This document shows, piece by piece, positions 11,746 to 24,400 of a stretch of DNA of 64,000 nucleotides. The notes below the pieces were generated by a model. That model saw only the letters and a program-made list of their open reading frames with translations. It was not told the origin of the DNA and did not search any database. Every line of letters begins with the position of its first letter. Position 1 is the stretch's first letter. The position numbers and the translations under genes were made by a program. The stretch comes from Linum tenue. Taxonomy: Eukaryota; Streptophyta; Magnoliopsida; Malpighiales; Linaceae. The stretch is from NCBI GenBank assembly GCA_946122785.1, contig CAMGYJ010000008.1:4985742-5049741 (forward strand), in the 5' to 3' direction.

Positions 11746-12951
11746 TCTTCAACAGTAAGGGCAGAGAATGAGCACAAGAAACAGTCGTTTTTAGGGCTTT
11801 TCTAACTCAATATATCCCAGCCCCTATATAATCACAATCAGAAAAGCGGAATCAACTACCTTTCTTGCGGCCTAGTTTTAGTACCATATTAGCTACAGAG
11901 CGAAGCATTGTCTCTTTTCCTGTTCCAGCCCTGAAAATTGCTCCTCGATAAATGGCTTGCTGGGGAAGAGAATATTGAACTGAATCTCGCCTTTGCGTCC
12001 CTTGAACAGGGTTTGCCCCCGTTCTGCGTTCTTGAAGGAATCCATCAAAGCTGGGAAGAGTAGACAAATAAGAGAGGAAAGTATAAATTTTGATACTTGC
12101 TTGCTCTCTCTCTGTTTCTCTTTCTGTAGCTTCAATGGGGTTCCGGCGCAACAGTCGTCCATTTTAGTGGACGTGGCCACAAACTTGTGCTAACGCGCGC
12201 CGTTGCGTTGGAAGACGTCACGGCGGTCGGTCGGTCGGTCGGGTCGGGGGAATACCTCTCGTCATGGAACTGGATAAAACGGAAAAGGGGGGAAACGGTG
12301 CGTTTAAGACTATACCGGTAACTTGCTAATTTTGGGGCGGAACTTTGTATTTCCGTTTCGCTTCTACAGATTTTGGCTGACCTCACTGCTCATTTCTTTT
12401 GCTCCCTTGTTCCGGTTTTCTCCCGCCATCTTCCACGGCACCGACTGGGCATCTAACGCTTCTTCTCGCCGTCCGACAAACTCCCCGGCCAGGTCATTCA
12501 TCCTCTACCTCTGCGTAATTGTGAATCTTGTTTTTTCCTTCTTCGTCTGCTTATCAGGCATAAGCATTGTCATAAGGGGAAAATTGCTTCCGGAATCCGA
12601 GCAGACGGTGACGAATTCTAGGGTTTTTTGTATTTGATGTGCTTTTCGAGAATCGGAGGTCGCGGCTGCCGTTATGCTCCTTTTAGGATCGAATGCGCGT
12701 CGTTTATAAAGAATCGTTCTTCGAAAAGAACAAAACAGCGTTTTTTTCCCTTTGTCTCGGCGCCAAAAATTGCGCGGCTATGGCGCCAGGACCGGTTTCA
12801 TGTGCCGGAGAATCGGAAGGGCTGGGGAGAAATTGAGATTAACGGAATTGGAGAAATTCTCTGAGCATCAGTGACTATTTTTCTGGACCGATGATTTTTG
12901 TGTTGTTTTCCTTTTCTTGATTGATGATTTGTGCAGTGGCTGTTGTTTCAG
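11746..12951. promoter_or_regulatory. Intergenic region between divergent genes (SEO and the NET-domain gene)
   Basis: Head-to-head spacer of about 1.2 kb. It holds a TCGG-rich microsatellite (GGTCGGTCGGTCGGGTCGGG near 12221-12246) and a likely 5' untranslated exon of the plus-strand gene ending near a CCAG|GT site around 12490. The acceptor at 12949-12951 lies immediately before its first coding exon. A 95-codon minus-strand frame at 11893-12180 has no family I recognise and I do not call it a gene. Confidence 0.5.
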
Positions 12952-15005
12952 GATGAAAGAAACTCCAGTGAGTCGGGAGGATGCACAGACCAAAGAGGGG
13001 CCAGACTACTTTGCTTACTATGCATCTCAAGTTAAGGAGTTGATCTCACAAGAGATAGATTTCCCTTTATCAACCATTGAATCAACTGGAACTAGGACTG
13101 GCGAGGGGGTAGACCATGATGTGGTTGAGCAGCGTGGCTTCAGTGGTTCACGTTCGTTGTTCAGCAACAGCATAGGAGCTGGAGTTTCAGAGTACAAGAA
13201 GGAGAGGTTAAATGCATTGCTTCCACAGGCTGCAAGCGCTCTTAAACCCGAAGTGGATGAGGTATGGCAACCAATCGGAACGGTTTAATTCGCTACACTT
13301 TTCGCTAAGGTTCAATCTTCTTTCCCTTATGCTGTCAACTGTAGTGGATAACGGAAGGATGTGTCCCATGGTGTGCAGCGTTAATTGTCATTTTGATACT
13401 TTGCTGCTCAAGAGTCGGGATCGTCTTCATCTCTTTCCATACAATAAGTTCAGTACAGAATTGAAGCATAAAGCATTGATCTGATACTTGAACTGTGAAT
13501 ATTGTAAATATCACTGTGAGTGTTTGTGTTGTGTATGTGTGTCTGTTGGTATAGTCAGAAAGTAGCATGGCTTGAACCCGAAAATATCTCATGTTAGCGT
13601 ATTGAAAGTTTCTATTTCTTTACTTTCTTGCTTTTCTCTGAGCACTGCCTAGTTTATATGTACTTGCATTCATATAAACTGAACCGTATTGGTATGCGGA
13701 TCTACCCAGATGCTCGATCCTGTTATTTCGATGCGTCAGTTACAAGAGAAACTGTGGAACAGAGATTCTGCTGCAGGAAAGGAAGGCACAAAATCTGATG
13801 GAGAAGAGATTGCTGACAACATACCTCAGGTCTCATCTTCATCTTCAAGCAGTATCACTGCACTTGTGTGTCCTATCGATTCTAGGTCCTCTGAAGAGGT
13901 TTATCTTTCTTAACAGTTCATATATTCATATTCTTTTCTCTAAAAGTAATTTTAGTATTGTTTATCTTAAGATGGGATCAGTTAACATATCTTTTCTGTG
14001 TTAGAGAACTCTGATACGTTATCTGGAAGGAGCAAAAGGTCATTGTATATCCACTGAACTGGTTCCTGTATTTCTTGTTTTAGTAAAAGACTGTTCCATG
14101 GGCAATCAAGATTGCCTTGGTCTTTTTCGAAGATGGAGCTATTTGAGGCCATGAAGTTTCAGATTCTTTGTTTGCATTTGTTGTTTAGACCATATCCATC
14201 CATATCTGTCTGCTTTAGATGTTTGTGTCTCCTGACCAATCGATGAATGGGGCAACCATTTTACAGGGGGATGACGATCTGGAATTCCTACTTGGGACTG
14301 ACAGCACTCTGGTTGAAGAGAGTATAAAGAAGTATTCTGATGAATTATTGTCAACTGTAAGTTCTACAAAAGTTTTGCTTCTCTGCCATCTAGGCCATCC
14401 TTCGTCGACCTGTGGCTTAATTTCAGTATACCTGGATAAGTTTCATACTCCAATTGCTGATAACAGATAGCTGAAACTGACTTGTTCTCAGCTAGCCCAC
14501 ATGGAGAAAAAACTCGAAGAACTTCTCGACTCTGTAGCTTCTACTTGCAGGTATCTTCGTTCATGCTACACATAAAATTAGGTTGCTTCCTTTCTTATTG
14601 TCAAAATTATATGAGCAAGTTCAGAATCAAATATAGAGAACATAGCTTCACAATCTAGGTTTTGATCACATTGTCTAAAGTTCGCAACTTGAATCTTATA
14701 TAGACCCATGACCAGCACAGAGAAGAAGCAGCTTCAAAGGATGATCCGGAACCTGCCACCAGCAAATTTTGATCGCATAGCTGATATCGTCCAGCGCCAC
14801 AAGCCGATAGAAGCGCAGCAATGTGAAGAAATCGTTGTTAACATGGAGCAGGAGGTAAGTAAGAAGTTATAGCTGCTAAATGATGTTATATTCTTTTGTC
14901 AGAATGGTATTGACACTTCTCCTTTCTTTCCAGGATAATACTACACTCTGGAGGTTGTATTACTATGTTCAAGTAGTGGAGCGCGCTAAGAAACTCGTAC
15001 CATAA
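12952..15005 (+). CDS. NET (BET extra-terminal)-like domain protein, six coding exons
   Basis: Coding exons 12953-13261, 13710-13898, 14267-14356, 14492-14550, 14704-14854 and 14934-15005 splice in frame to 289 residues. The start is the ATG at 12953, directly after an acceptor. The N-terminal two thirds is acidic and Ser-rich with no domain I recognise. Residues about 210-285 resemble the NET domain that in BET proteins binds short chromatin-factor peptides (EKKQLQRMIRNLPPANFDRI, then IVVNMEQE, TLWRLYYYV). A short coiled-coil-like helix (AHMEKKLEELLDSVAST) precedes it. There is no bromodomain, so this is a stand-alone NET-type protein, probably nuclear. The NET assignment is by motif memory only; existence of the gene is surer than its function. 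Confidence 0.75.
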
Positions 15006-15280
15006 GCAGCTGTTATTGTCTTCCCGCTAGCTGAGAATCCTTTTGAGAGTGTCCAATTCTTGACTGTTCATAACTTGATAAATAGGTATGATAAAATTTG
15101 AAACTATTTCTGGGAGGTTGCTGAAAGCCATTTCTCATATTTCCTTTGCATCATTGCATTCTTGTTTGTGACATCTTACTGGAGATCAAACTAGTGACCA
15201 ACGGTTCAATATTTAATGCCAAAACCATGCTGAACCATATAATAGCGTTACAAAACTATGACATATATCTAACCATCGGT

Positions 15281-16377
15281 TTATTCATAAACAGGTTTGA
15301 AATTCTTGTAAGCAATGACAGCATAGAAGGGATCTTTTGACGAACCGGACAATAATTCGAGCAACCCCATGTACCATGGCCTCTCTCCTTCTCCTCCCTT
15401 CCTGCCACCAGGTGATTTCCTGACGACCTCAGCCCCAGTGAATCCTACCACAGACTGGAAATACTGTACCACAAGCTGCACTCTGCTGTAGTCACTGCCA
15501 TCTCTCCACGAAGTAATAGCCTTTTCATAGAACATTCGATTGCTGAAACTCACTATGAACACTCCTCCTGGTCTCAGCGCTCTGAACACTTCGGCAAAAA
15601 CCTGAAAATGTATTCATACACAAGAGAGAGATGTGTTGAGTGCAGTTTTGGTGGCTAATTTTGGTAGCATCTTTAGTCATTGATCAGACATTATTTCTTC
15701 ATCTTATGTTTCTGTGCCCAAATATATTCGACATTTGAGTGTAATCATGTATATGTACACAGGGTTAATACTGATTTCGTCGTTGATCTTGCTTATGTCA
15801 GTTCAGCGTTCGATGTCACGCACACGACCGAATATATTCAAGTATCTACCTGCTCTGGATACTGCAGATATTGGACGCTGACAGTGCACAAAACGGCATC
15901 AAAGCTCGAGCTCGAGAGCTCGAGCTTCTGGTCCCGATTAAGATCCTTTACGAAGAAGTAATCTAGACGAGGATTCTTCGCAAGCTCCTGGGCGTTAAGC
16001 CCGTGACCCACCACTCTCTTGAACTCCATTTCTTCTGGCAGATGGCTGACCCACGAGCTCATCAGGTCAAGAACCTCCGACCCGGATTGCAGCCTCCGCC
16101 TGTAGAGCTCCGTCAGCGCCGAGATGAACCCACCATCGACGTGAGTGACGAACCTCGGGTAGGAGTAGAAGTCCCTGTCCGATCTCAGGTCGAGCTTACC
16201 CCGCCCCTGCTGGGTCAGAACCTGGCGCCTGATTTTGCCCGGTTGAGACCTGTTGTCGTCCTCTTCGCTTGCATTCGTGGTGGAGGCTGAAGCTCTCGGA
16301 AATTTCAGCCGTGGAGGGGTGTTGTTGTGGGCGATGGCCGTCGGCAGCGGCGACGGTGGCTGCCATGGGCGGAGCAT
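15281..16377 (-). CDS. SAM-dependent methyltransferase-like protein, probably plastid-targeted, two exons
   Basis: Exon 1 is 16377-15850, exon 2 is 15601-15281, joined by a GT-AG intron with frame kept; about 282 residues. The N-terminus is rich in Pro, Ser, Thr and Ala with few acids for about 45 residues, like a chloroplast transit peptide. Class I methyltransferase features: a motif I-like strand (GSEVLDLMSSWVSHLP), a motif IV-like FDAVLCTVSVQYL, and the family C-terminal VFRALRPGGVFIVSFSNRMF. The usual glycine-rich GxGxG of motif I is replaced by LMSSW, as in a set of uncharacterised plant methyltransferase-like proteins. Substrate unknown. Converges with the NET gene, 275 bp apart. Confidence 0.85.
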
Positions 16378-16699
16378 TTTTTTGGTGAGAATTGAGTTCC
16401 GGGAGAATTGTGTGATGGGAAACTAATAACAGTTGAGCGGCGGTTAGAGGATGGAGCCACAGGCCCAACTAGTGATGGGCTTTTATGGCGGGCCGGGTAC
16501 GAGTTCAGGCATCCATTTCGTTCGAATATTTCTTCTTTTTCTCTCCTTTCGCCACCTTTGATCTGCCACTGCGAAAAAGCTGCAATCTTTGGACTTTTTT
16601 ACGCGCGCCATTATCAGATTCTCCCCCAAATTACTTTCATTTTCCAATTGATTCGTAGCTCTCTTTTCAATTTGTGCCTTCCTTACTGATCTTCCATCA
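16378..16699. promoter_or_regulatory. Upstream region of the methyltransferase gene
   Basis: Spacer between the methyltransferase start and the TRIM element. It likely holds the minus-strand promoter, but no TATA box can be placed with confidence. No gene seen. Confidence 0.35.
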
Positions 16700-16704
16700 G
16701 CTAC

Positions 16705-17077
16705 TGTTAGCGAACTAACCACTTGGCCCCAATAACTCGAGTTGTTGGGAAAGGGATAGTTAAGCCTTTTAACCTTTAATACGCCCCCTCAAACGAAAGC
16801 CGATGCCGAATTGTGGATTTTTACGGTTTGCACAGGTTGAATCCTTGTGCTGCCAAACCACGAGGCTTTAGTTTGCACAGGTTGGACATACCATTCCTTG
16901 TGCTAAACAAATTGGCATGAAATGGGGGTCGTTATGAGGATTCGAAACCATGACCTTTCGGTTCTAGGCTCTGATACCATGTTATAAACCAGTTGTTCCC
17001 AATAACTCGAGTTGTTGGGAGAAGGTTATGCTGGATCTTATACAGGCCCGTGTATGGTGCTTAACCACTTCCTTACA
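16705..17077 (-). mobile_element. TRIM (miniature LTR retrotransposon), older copy
   Basis: A 373-bp non-coding element in minus orientation. Its right LTR (from 16980) and left LTR (16705-16781) share the core CCAATAACTCGAGTTGTTGGG. A primer-binding site for initiator tRNA-Met (complement of GGCTCTGATACCA, 16967-16979) sits directly inside the right LTR. A polypurine tract (complement of CGCCCCCTCAAAC) starts at 16782. Target duplication GCTAC flanks it at 16700-16704 and 17078-17082. The LTRs have diverged clearly in their distal halves, so it is older than the copy at 49958. It lies about 220 bp before the next gene's start codon. Confidence 0.85.
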
Positions 17078-17294
17078 GCTACAGTTGTTTCTCCAGGTTT
17101 GTTTCAGTGAATGATTTTAGAAAAATTCTGTATTTTTCCGCTGGTTTGTTCTTCGGATTGTGTAATTCTTCTCTCATTTGTCGATTTAGGGTACTGGGTT
17201 TTGTTCTCCCTTCTGTTATCTGGTGGTGGGTGGACGAATTTGGGGTGTGGGCTTTTCTAGAACTGCACCAAATCTTCACCTCCAACTTTTCGTG

Positions 17295-19052
17295 ATGGCG
17301 GACTTGCCTAGCAGAGCATTGGTGTTGTACGGTGATGGATTGGCTAACTTTGTTGATTCATCTCACGTCCATCTCCACTCGCTTGCATCTAAAGCTTCTT
17401 GTGGCTTCCTGAGCCTCCCTAATGCCCCTCCATCAGGTTCAATCTCACTCGACCCTCTTCCATTTTTATTTTTATTTTGGTGTGTCATCCCCTGCTGATG
17501 AAGGAATTTCTGAATTCATGACATTAGATAGGGGACTTGAAATTGCTGTATTTGTTGCGTGCATTGCGCTTCATTTGATTTTTCAAAGATTGAAAATTTC
17601 TAATTTCATGGTGGGAACATAGGTTTGGAGATTCGAATGTACTGGTTTGCATTCTGGTTAAAGCTATTGGTATTGTAACTGTCTGAGACTTTTCTGGTAT
17701 TGGGAGTGCAGAAACTGAGGATGAGAGGATAGTTAGGGAATTCGCTTTGCTTATGGACTCTTGGGATGCCGCTTACAAGGGCACGGTATGATCTCTGGTC
17801 TTGGAATTCTGTCACTTCAATGCTGCAAAGGGTTTAGTGACAACTTGTTGGTTTTTTCTTTCAGAATAACGCCTCAACTCCATCCATTTCAGATAGGTAT
17901 CGTAACATTCGATTTACAATTTCCAATTCATATCAAAATACTTAATACTAAATCATGTAAAAAATACCCGTGTTTGCCTCTTGCTCTTCAGGTTCATGGG
18001 AATGAAGGCTGCCATAGTTACCAAGAACCCTTCTTTGAAATCTTTTGGTGTTAAACTTGGCTTCACTGTACTGCCATCGGATGTTTCGTCGGATTCTATG
18101 GGTTTAGAGTTGATGAAGCTTCTGGGGTTTCAACAAGGAAATGTGGTAGACACTAATCAATTTGATCTAGTGTTTGTACACATGGGTGCCGGGGAAAGAG
18201 AGGGTGGTGATAAAGACGATTTTGGTGCCAAGACTGTTGCTTTCATTGATTCTCTAGTTGCTGCAATAATGAATGCAGCAAAACCTGGTTCAGCAATTGG
18301 CTCGCGTCTACACTTGTCACTTGTGATGAGCTATGGATCCGTTTCGGAGATCAACAGTGCTGAAACTTCGGTTTTGATTTCGAATAATGAGCTGAATCCC
18401 AAGCTTTTGGGGCTTTTTCCTCGACAGAGTTACACCATGAGAGGGGAACAACCCCGACCTGATGTCAGGTACGAACATGGAAGTTTAAAACACGTCTGAC
18501 AAATTTTTCTAGTTTCTTGCCCTTGTGAGTTAATCATTATATTTTATCTAATCTGCATTCATTAGGCACAACGGCCCAATGTTAGTTGCTCAATTGCAAT
18601 ATGCTGTGACCCGAATGGACAAAGCGCAAGTGTTTGCTTTTAAAGATTTCAAAGAGGTATGTCTGCTGTTACTTTGGTTTTAGAACGTTACTTGATTATC
18701 TGTTTCCAGCTTTCCTTATTGCTCAACATTACATTGCCTCTTAGCTTTTGGATTGCCTTAGGTTTGTTAGAATGGCTAGTGTCCTGTAAACGTCATGGCT
18801 TCATTTTGCAAGTTCATTTTCCAAACTAGTGCTCGTTTGGGGGTGTCTAAGCATATGTTTGTTGGCATCATAGCACCATAGTTCTGAACCTACACCGTTT
18901 TGAGTTCTGGTAGGATATTGCAATGAATGTCCCATGTTTAAGCTTGATGTTTCTTTGTTTTGCAGCATGGTGGAAACCTCGTAATACCAGCTGATCGGTT
19001 TCTCCATGAAGTTGCATTTAAGCTGTGGAAGGCTCCAAAATATGGAGCTTGA
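17295..19052 (+). CDS. Conserved plant protein of unknown function, six exons, 300 aa
   Basis: Exons 17295-17436, 17712-17785, 17865-17896, 17992-18468, 18566-18656 and 18966-19052 give 300 residues with consistent phase and GT-AG ends. I recognise the sequence type as a conserved plant single-copy-like protein but know no function. Landmarks: RALVLYGDGLANFVD at the N-terminus; FMGMKAAIVTKNPSLKSFG; FDLVFVHMGAGE; GSRLHLSLVMSYG; LFPRQSYTMRGE; and a very regular C-terminus HGGNLVIPADRFLHEVAFKL. Alternating hydrophobic strands with short Gly/Asp loops suggest an alpha/beta enzyme-like fold, but I see no catalytic signature. No signal peptide or membrane segment. A TRIM lies just upstream and may be in its promoter. 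Confidence 0.85.
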
Positions 19053-21497
19053 TCTGGGCTTCCCCTCCCAATTCCAGTTGTTAGTCATATGACATCCCCA
19101 GTGCCTTTAACATAAGGATCTTAGTTTAGATATGCTGTACTTTATTTGGTCATTTGCTGATGCATCCTGTTCTTGTAACCAATAACTGCTCACAGAGTTC
19201 AAAATAAGGAATATATGGTGCAAAATTATGTGACTTGAACTAACGAATTTTGTCACCCTCTTCTTCTTCTCCAGTCTTTGCATATTTGTTTGATGATGAA
19301 TGAGTACCATGTACCATGGAAATGGATCTTCTCAAAGCATAGTGTGATTTTGCTTCGATACTCTAATTTGAATGTTATCTTTTGTTCAAAATTTCATTGC
19401 TACCCATTAAATACAAATAAAATCGCCTAATCGAGACCAGATTAGTTCAAACGTGCTTTTGATTTGGTTTTCATCTCCTTTATTTTGCATTTGGTCCTTA
19501 TATCAATTCAAATCAAATTTATACCAAATTGGATCATGTCCATCTTCAAATAGTAGCGTCCTATCTAACATAACATTGCACATCACTCCTCGTGAAAGCA
19601 TATGCGTAACCAATTTGGGTTAAGGCTATGGCAAAAAAAAAACAATTTGGGTTAAGGATAAAATTCACTTAATTCTATGTGTGTACAAGTCGTTTGATTG
19701 AGGAATCGTACATTTTACTGGTTTGGTGACATAATAGCTGGCAACTCCATATATTTAAGAAAATATCACCACATGTATAGAATTGTATGACTATGTGTTC
19801 TAGAAATGCCAAGATGAGTCTGACCAATTTAGAGATTTCTAAATTTACATTGCATGAGGCAAACTATAGGGACAAGTTCAATGCCTCTTCAAGTCCTTAG
19901 CAACCACTTTCTTCACGATGCCCTTAATCGAGTACTTATAAGTTATAACAACACGATCCCACCAAACCACCAAATCATTTAACATTGCACGAGTGCCATA
20001 CTCAAAACAACTTAAAGCCAAACCAAATTCCCCATTTTTTCTTGCCTCCTCACTCCTTTTTGTTGAAACCATAAGAAAGAGGACCCGACAATGGTAGGAA
20101 GAAACGAAACAAGGGAGGGAAAGCACAATCATGACAACAGACGTACACAATATTTTATGATCCATGAAGCTACATGCGGTTATACAATAGGTTGACAATT
20201 TTCTTTTGGTCGGACTTGCATTGAAGTCATCCCCATCAAACACAAGCATATAGCCAATAACTTTGCGTTTGTTTTAAGTGGGGTTTTCTTCTATGGAGGG
20301 TTAGGGTCATTTGACTCAAAGTTGCAAGGAATTTTCAGTTGTTGTGTTGAGATTGGTTTCCGTGGTGAGTTAGAAATTTGAATGAGGAGATTAACTTAAA
20401 TCATGATAATTGGGAAAGGGAGATTAAGGTTTTATAAACTACTATATTTTCTAAATTTGTTATGAATTATATATGTAATTTTATCAATATTCAAATTTGA
20501 TAGAGGGCTATAGCCCTTCCTGACTTCAAACTACATAGTATAATGCAATGAATAGGATTCAAAGGTCTAGTTTGTTGAGTTGAAGATGAGATCAAGTCTC
20601 CACTTTATGCCTTATAATTTATTTAACTTTTATCTGTTAACATTTTCTCTAGATTATCTATCTTTTGTGTCTTATATTATGCAATAACCTTTGACATGAG
20701 AGTCCAGAACATGTGTCGTTCTCACTTCTCCATAGATTTTGTTTGCATAAAAACAAAAAAACAAAAGATCGTCTGAATATATAGGTTGAATCGAAATTCA
20801 AAATATATTGTGATTGGATATCTTAAGTGATATGACCAATACTCATTTCTTCTTTCTTTTTAATGATGTCGATTTTTGTTTATAGTAAAATTATTTTATC
20901 GTGCCACGGGAATCAATAAGGCTAGAAATCGTACTTTATGTGTACATGACATGCATGCACTATATATGCACCCACATGATACATTATTCCAAAAGGAACT
21001 TATCACAAAAATCGTACTCTCTTAAGTAGTATCCTACCTTCATAATAGTTTCATGTACTTGGAAATACTTTTTTGGTAAGAAATTTTCACTTGGATATGA
21101 TAAACACCTCACACTGTCAATTTATTAAATTCTAGCTATATATATCCAAAAGAAAAATGTACACAATGGATACTCCAAATCCTTAAAATAAAGTATCTAC
21201 TTAATTTCTCACACTTTGAATACCAATTGATTCCATTCCTAACTACACGTTCTGTGACCTTTTATGTACTTAGACCCGAAAAAATAGACACTATTTTTTC
21301 CTAATCAATTCACATTATCATCAAACTCTTTTCTTAAATAATCCAAAATCTATCACCAAACTTTCCTTAATAACAAACATATATAAATTTCTTGCCCCCT
21401 TTCAAAGGGGAGACACAAACAGAACAGAAGGACCACAAGTTGTAGTAGCGACAAGTGAGAGAGAATTTCTCTTGTTCCAATTTTTCTGAATCTCAAA
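19053..21497. other. AT-rich intergenic region, no supported gene
   Basis: About 2.4 kb of AT-rich DNA. A minus-strand frame at 19878-20249 (123 codons) begins MLVFDGDDFN and has a hydrophobic stretch near residue 40. I do not recognise it, and its base composition does not stand out from the surroundings, so it may be chance or a relic. A short duplication CAATTTGGGTTAAGG occurs near 19611 and 19645. The P450 promoter should lie in the last few hundred bases. Confidence 0.4.
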
Positions 21498-24400
21498 ATG
21501 GATATGATGCCTCTTGATCTTCCAACACTCTTTCCTCTCCTTTTAGCCCTTTTAGCGACGGCTTTACTCCTTCTCCGTCGCCAAAAACACCCCAAGAATG
21601 TTTGTTGTAATGTCCCTAAAGGCACCATGGATGGCCCTTCATTGGAGAGACTCTCGAGTTCCTCAGCCCCCATAGATCCAACTCCATTGGCACCTTCCTA
21701 CAACAACGTTGCTCGAGGTAATAATTCCAAAAGCCATGATTATTGTCATATCATCAATTGAAAAATAAACACCATCAATTTCCATTAGGGTCGGTCAAAA
21801 ATGTGATATGTGGTGTGGAGATTTTGAGGAGGCGAAGGTAGGCAAACACATATTATGAATCATATTAATTGACTATGGGATGGAATGATTTTTGGATAGG
21901 GCAACCACACACATATGTGTTTTACTCTCACAATTGTGAGTAGGCTGTGTAGTATTAATCTCAGTCACCATGATTTTAGTTTTTTTATTTGTTTGTGCAG
22001 ATATGGCAAAGTTTTTAAGTCACATTTGTTCGGGTCGCCAGCTATAGTGTCGTGTGACAACGAGTTCAACATGTTCATCCTTCAAAATGAGGGAAAGCTA
22101 TTCCAGGCCAGCTACCCTAAGGCCATGCAAGGGATTCTCGGGCAGTACTCGTTGCTGATCGTCTCCGGGGAGCATCACAGGAAGCTTAGGGGGATCACAG
22201 TGAGCTTCAGCGCGATGTCCAAATCTTCACCTGTGTTTCACTCTCGTATTGAGAAGCTCGCATTCTCAATGTTGGAGTCGTGGAGAGGGCGCAGAGAGAT
22301 TGCCTTTCTCGAAGAGATGAAAAAGGTAAAAAAAAAAAAAAGTAAATTCCACATTGATTAATATTGATCATGGATTCCATTTTTCTGATTGATCTCTCTA
22401 AATTTTTTTGGTTACAAAATCTTCTAAATAATGGTTTTTCAGTTCACTTTGAGTTTGATGGTGAAAACCGTTTTGAGCATCGACCCGGAAGAACCAGTGG
22501 CCATGAGGTTTTTGCAAGATTTTAGAACTTACATGAAAGGCTTCATATCCTTGCCACTAAACGTTCCAGGATCTGCTTATGCCAAAGCTGTCAAGGTAAC
22601 AACCCCAATAATACTGTGTTTTTAACGAGTAATCCAATTGCAACTAAAACTAAGATTCAGAGTGTTCTTAGGTGGTTAACCAAAAGGAAAAACGACAAGA
22701 TGCGAGATTTGTGCAAATCTTTTCTACTTTCAATAACGAGGAATCTTCGTCTTATCTTATTCAATGGGCATGTAGAAAAATAGAGAAATTATACCACGAG
22801 AGAAAACATAGAGATCATGACTTGACGTTGTATGCGGGAAACCACAGAAGAAAACATCCACTTTGAGATTCAGTCACTCTATTTTTAAGATTCAATATTG
22901 ATTCAAATTGACTCGGCACATACTAATTTAATTGCTCGCATTTTTATGGTGTCGAGAGATCTCGTATATAAAATTATCGGAATTTCTTATCAATTAATCT
23001 GTTATTCGTGTTTTTATGATGAATAAGAAACAATTGACCAAACACAACATATAGTTGGATTGTGACCAATTACTTAATCTATTCGAACTATTGTAACAAA
23101 TTTGATTCTCACACTACGAAAAAGACAGTTCCTAGTGACGAGAGTTTAGTGATCACAAGACCAAAATTCTCGTATAAAAATGACTTTTAGTGATGACATG
23201 TAAGTTGTCAATACCGTCTATATTTATTGTAATAACAATACGTGGTCGGTAAAGATTGGATTAGGATTAGCGAGGGGAAGTTGCGGTGAGTAATGACCTT
23301 TTATTTTTAGTCTCTGTAGGCAGGTAGGATGCCGTAATTATACTAACCAAACGTCCGATTAATGTAATGTTTTACAGGCGAGGGCAAGGCTTGCGATGAC
23401 GGTGAAGGAGATAATAAAGCAAAGGGAAATGACGACTACTACTCCGGCGCCGGCCAGAACCTGTAGTAACGACGGCAACTGTGGTGATGGAATTACGACG
23501 ACCTCGTCGGGAGAGGAAAATGGGGACTTCCTGGAAGTGATATTGTCGAAGCACAGCAGCATAAGGCAAATGAACGATGACGAGAAAGTGAGCAGCGTGT
23601 TGGACATTGTGTTGGGTGGCTACGAGACCACTTCCACCCTCATTTCCCTCATCGTCTACTTCCTCCACCGTTCACCCGCCGCGCTCCTAGCTTTCAAGGT
23701 ACACATTTTCGACAATTCGAATTATTGGAAACGAAGTATAGGGTTTATCAAAATATGTGTGAAAATATCAATTATATTAGAGGGCTCGTTGATATGGTTA
23801 TAAGGGTTGGATAAATCATGAGTCATATTTTCATAGTTTGATATATTAGTAGAAACAACAAATGGGTGGGTTTGGTTTGATTTGGTTCGAGGAATTGGTT
23901 CGTTAGTGTTGCAAGTTAATTAGGACAGTGTTCAACCAGGTTATAGACAAAATCAATTAGGGGGTGACTCAGGTTATAAGTTGATCGGATACAATCCCCT
24001 AAAAGTTGGGCTAATTGCGGTTCGCTAATGGGGTTTTTCCCAACTCATATGGCAATCGGATCAAACCGGTCAGTTGGTTACAGTCAGAACTTGATAACAA
24101 TAACTATAACAAGGTGTATGATGGAATTGTTGAAACGTGTGCAATGCAGGAAGAACATGAAGCTATAAGGAGGAACAAAGGCAAAGGGCAGCCCTTGGGG
24201 TGGGAGGATTACCAGAAAATGGACTTCACCCGCAATGTAATTATCAATGTTTTTATTATAATTACACTAATTAATTCCTGAAGTATTGTCTGCAATATTC
24301 CCTTTGATTTCATCCTCTGTATATTTAATATTATTGATCCAATATTTTGTGACTGACTGCATGTATGTAGGTGACAAAAGAAGCTGTGAGATGTGGGAAT

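Noticed and set aside
11893..12180. Minus-strand 95-codon frame as a gene
   Set aside because: No family similarity recognised and it lies in the promoter region between divergent genes.
19878..20249. 123-codon minus-strand frame as a protein-coding gene
   Set aside because: Not recognised, no supporting splice or neighbour evidence, in an AT-rich intergenic region; left as a note only.
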